A DNA stretch of 64,000 nt, taken from IMG/VR virus record IMGVR_UViG_3300027733_000039, positions 33,132 through 97,131 of that record, one strand, 5' to 3'. This document shows positions 62,718-64,000 of the stretch, piece after piece. This DNA is from a virus. Under the pieces are notes generated by a model, which did not search any database, was not told the origin of the DNA, and saw only the letters and a program-made list of their open reading frames with translations. Made by a program: the position numbers and the translations under genes. Each line of letters opens with the position of its first letter. Position 1 is the first letter of the stretch.

Positions 62718-62950
62718 TGCCAAGTAAAGTACGCCCACCAAAGACACGTGAGCAAATGGATCGGCGCAATCTCAGAAGCCGTCAACGACGCAAACGTGCA
62801 GTTGTAGTTGTAGTTGAAGGACAACGCATCTGTGCTTACCCAGAATGTACAACTATCTTGAGTCGTTTTAACTCAAGGGACATTTGTGCTTCCCACGAAC
62901 GCTTAACTGCTCGCAGTACTCCACACACTCTTTTTAACTGTGACTTTTAA
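62717..62950 (+). CDS. Small basic Cys/His protein (77 aa)
   Basis: ATG 62717 overlaps the preceding TAA. The N-terminus is highly basic (REQMDRRNLRSRQRRKRAVV). CAYPECTTILSRFNSRDICA with SHERL gives a CxxxxC-x12-C-x2-H type zinc site. It may bind DNA near the replication fork. No named family is recognised. Confidence 0.65.
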   Translation: MPSKVRPPKTREQMDRRNLRSRQRRKRAVVVVVEGQRICAYPECTTILSRFNSRDICASHERLTARSTPHTLFNCDF

Positions 62951-63390
62951 TGTTTAAGAATGACATTCAGTCATTTGATGACGTTGGCTATGGTGTTATT
63001 TTTGAAGACCTCTTGGCTAGTCCACCTGAAGGTTTAAAAGCAATTGGTAGCGCTCTACACAAAAACCGCAACAATTGGAACCGAGTGTTGAATCTTTGGA
63101 CACCACATGATCTTCCATTGAAGGCTCTTTACGACACAACACATCGTTTAGGTATTGGTGCAGAGGTCTACACATTCCTACATGAAGACGCAGTTGAGGC
63201 TGTGGATAACTGGCTACAGCGTAAAGGAATGTCTCTTCCTGTTCTCTACTACAAAACTTTTGGAGATCTTGAATATGACTTGCGTTTCAAGAGATCCGTC
63301 CGTACAATCTTTGTTCCACACCAAGACCAAGCAGCAGTGTTAGGTATTCGTGCGACAGTCACATCCTCTACAAGCGCTTGGGTACTCTAA
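62950..63390 (+). CDS. Hypothetical replication-module protein (146 aa)
   Basis: An alpha/beta protein: VGYGVIFEDLLASPPEGLKA, then DLPLKALYDTTHRLGIGAEV and a strand RSVRTIFVPHQDQAAVLGIR. The last part is reminiscent of HAD-like folds but key Asp residues are not aligned. It overlaps the previous stop (TAATG) and ends directly before the helicase gene. Function is unknown. Confidence 0.6.
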   Translation: MFKNDIQSFDDVGYGVIFEDLLASPPEGLKAIGSALHKNRNNWNRVLNLWTPHDLPLKALYDTTHRLGIGAEVYTFLHEDAVEAVDNWLQRKGMSLPVLYYKTFGDLEYDLRFKRSVRTIFVPHQDQAAVLGIRATVTSSTSAWVL

Positions 63391-64000
63391 ATGGCATCAA
63401 CTGAACATCTCCTCATCAGCAAGGTTATTCAAACTGCTGACCTCAGCGAAGTCATTGATTCAGGTTTACGTCCCGAGCACTTCAGTGGTGAATGGTCAGA
63501 CGTTTGGTTGTGGGTTCTCAACTATTGGCGTGAGTACGCAACCATTCCATCTCCACGAGTTTTCAAACAAGAATACGGTGACACTCGTCTTCTCAATGCA
63601 GAGAATGAACCATTTGCTGCACTCATTGATGAAATCTATGTTGCTTACAAACAACAGCACCTTGTTGACGCCATCACATCTGCATTGCCTGCTCTTAACA
63701 ACAATGAGACAGAAACTGCATTTAAGAAACTCTCGGAAGGTTTGCAAAAAGCCTCAGTGGAAGTTGCACGCCTCCGAGACATTGACCTCACACAATCATG
63801 GGAAGGACGTCTAGCAAAATATGAAGAAATGCGTAACACTCCGAACGGTCTTCGTGGCATTCCAACGGGGTTCCTTGGTCTTGATCGGATCACTGCTGGT
63901 CTTCGGCCTCAGCAACTTGTCACTTTTGTGGGTGAAGCGAAAAAAGGAAAATCGCTAATCACTCTTATCATGGCACAAGCCGCACACAACCACGGCATTG
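63391..64000 (+). CDS. DnaB-like replicative helicase, cut by window end (at least 203 aa)
   Basis: The frame opens with ATG directly after the preceding stop and is still open at the window end. Residues 1-135 are the helical N-terminal domain; RGIPTGFLGLDRITAGLRPQ precedes Walker A GEAKKGKS at 181-188. This is the RecA-like core start of DnaB helicases. It unwinds DNA at the fork and would be loaded by the DnaC-like protein. Walker B and later motifs lie outside the window. Confidence 0.85.
   Translation, partial: MASTEHLLISKVIQTADLSEVIDSGLRPEHFSGEWSDVWLWVLNYWREYATIPSPRVFKQEYGDTRLLNAENEPFAALIDEIYVAYKQQHLVDAITSALPALNNNETETAFKKLSEGLQKASVEVARLRDIDLTQSWEGRLAKYEEMRNTPNGLRGIPTGFLGLDRITAGLRPQQLVTFVGEAKKGKSLITLIMAQAAHNHGI

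Noticed and set aside
1-64000. Prophage or temperate phage
   Set aside because: No integrase, attachment site, repressor/Cro pair or host gene flank was seen in this window; it cannot be excluded for the rest of the genome.

Overview
The window is part of the genome of a contractile-tailed (myovirus-type) phage. Terminase, portal, scaffold, major capsid protein, neck proteins, sheath, T4 gp19-like tube, tape measure and a full simple baseplate (LysM, hub, spike, gp25-like, gpJ-like and gpI-like proteins) lie in the usual order. No integrase, repressor, rRNA or tRNA was seen. The host is most likely an aquatic actinobacterium. This is inferred from many genes that start exactly six bases after a TANNNT -10 box (leaderless transcription), from a Thr-stalk secreted protein of a style I associate with aquatic Actinobacteria, and from small proteins that resemble ones in marine cyanophages and pelagiphages (DUF6321-like, FmdB-like, Gly-rich fibres).

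Layout. 1-1990: a leftward set of four small genes, three of them preceded by structured leaders that end in a Shine-Dalgarno hairpin. 1990-2796: a mostly non-coding region with a perfect palindrome, GTGAC iterons and a phased cluster of DnaA-box-like sites, a candidate replication origin. 2797-7250: small rightward accessory genes, including two ParB-like proteins, an ADP-ribosyltransferase, two paralogous proteins ending in a clamp-binding-like tail, and small zinc-ribbon and membrane proteins. 7222-8561: leftward methyltransferase and PhyH dioxygenase. 8578-10966: tiny genes and a secreted repeat protein. 11176-28472: a 17 kb receptor-binding array with eight Gly-rich adhesins, tether modules, four small beta-proteins and two 2OG-Fe(II) oxygenases. 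28490-36540: M15 endolysin, KTSC protein, terminase, unknown virion-region genes, metallophosphoesterase and a proteasome/HslV-like peptidase. 36573-42925: portal, scaffold, capsid and two fibre-like proteins, one with a 20-cysteine insert. 43581-58878: neck, tail and baseplate. 59683-60866: a leftward operon of tiny basic proteins ending in a Dps-like ferritin. 61110-64000: replication genes (winged-helix initiator with internal dyads, DnaC-like loader, DnaB-like helicase cut by the window end).

How it works together: the late genes build a capsid and contractile tail whose tape measure carries two wall-degrading domains. The fibre array supplies many alternative adhesive tips, possibly modified by the neighbouring oxygenases. 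Replication probably uses an initiator, loader and helicase set together with host DnaA. The most unusual features are the covarying Shine-Dalgarno hairpins, the origin-like region, the proteasome-like enzyme in the head module, the repeated Gly-rich adhesins and the Cys-rich fibre. All assignments come from reading the sequence; no database search was possible.
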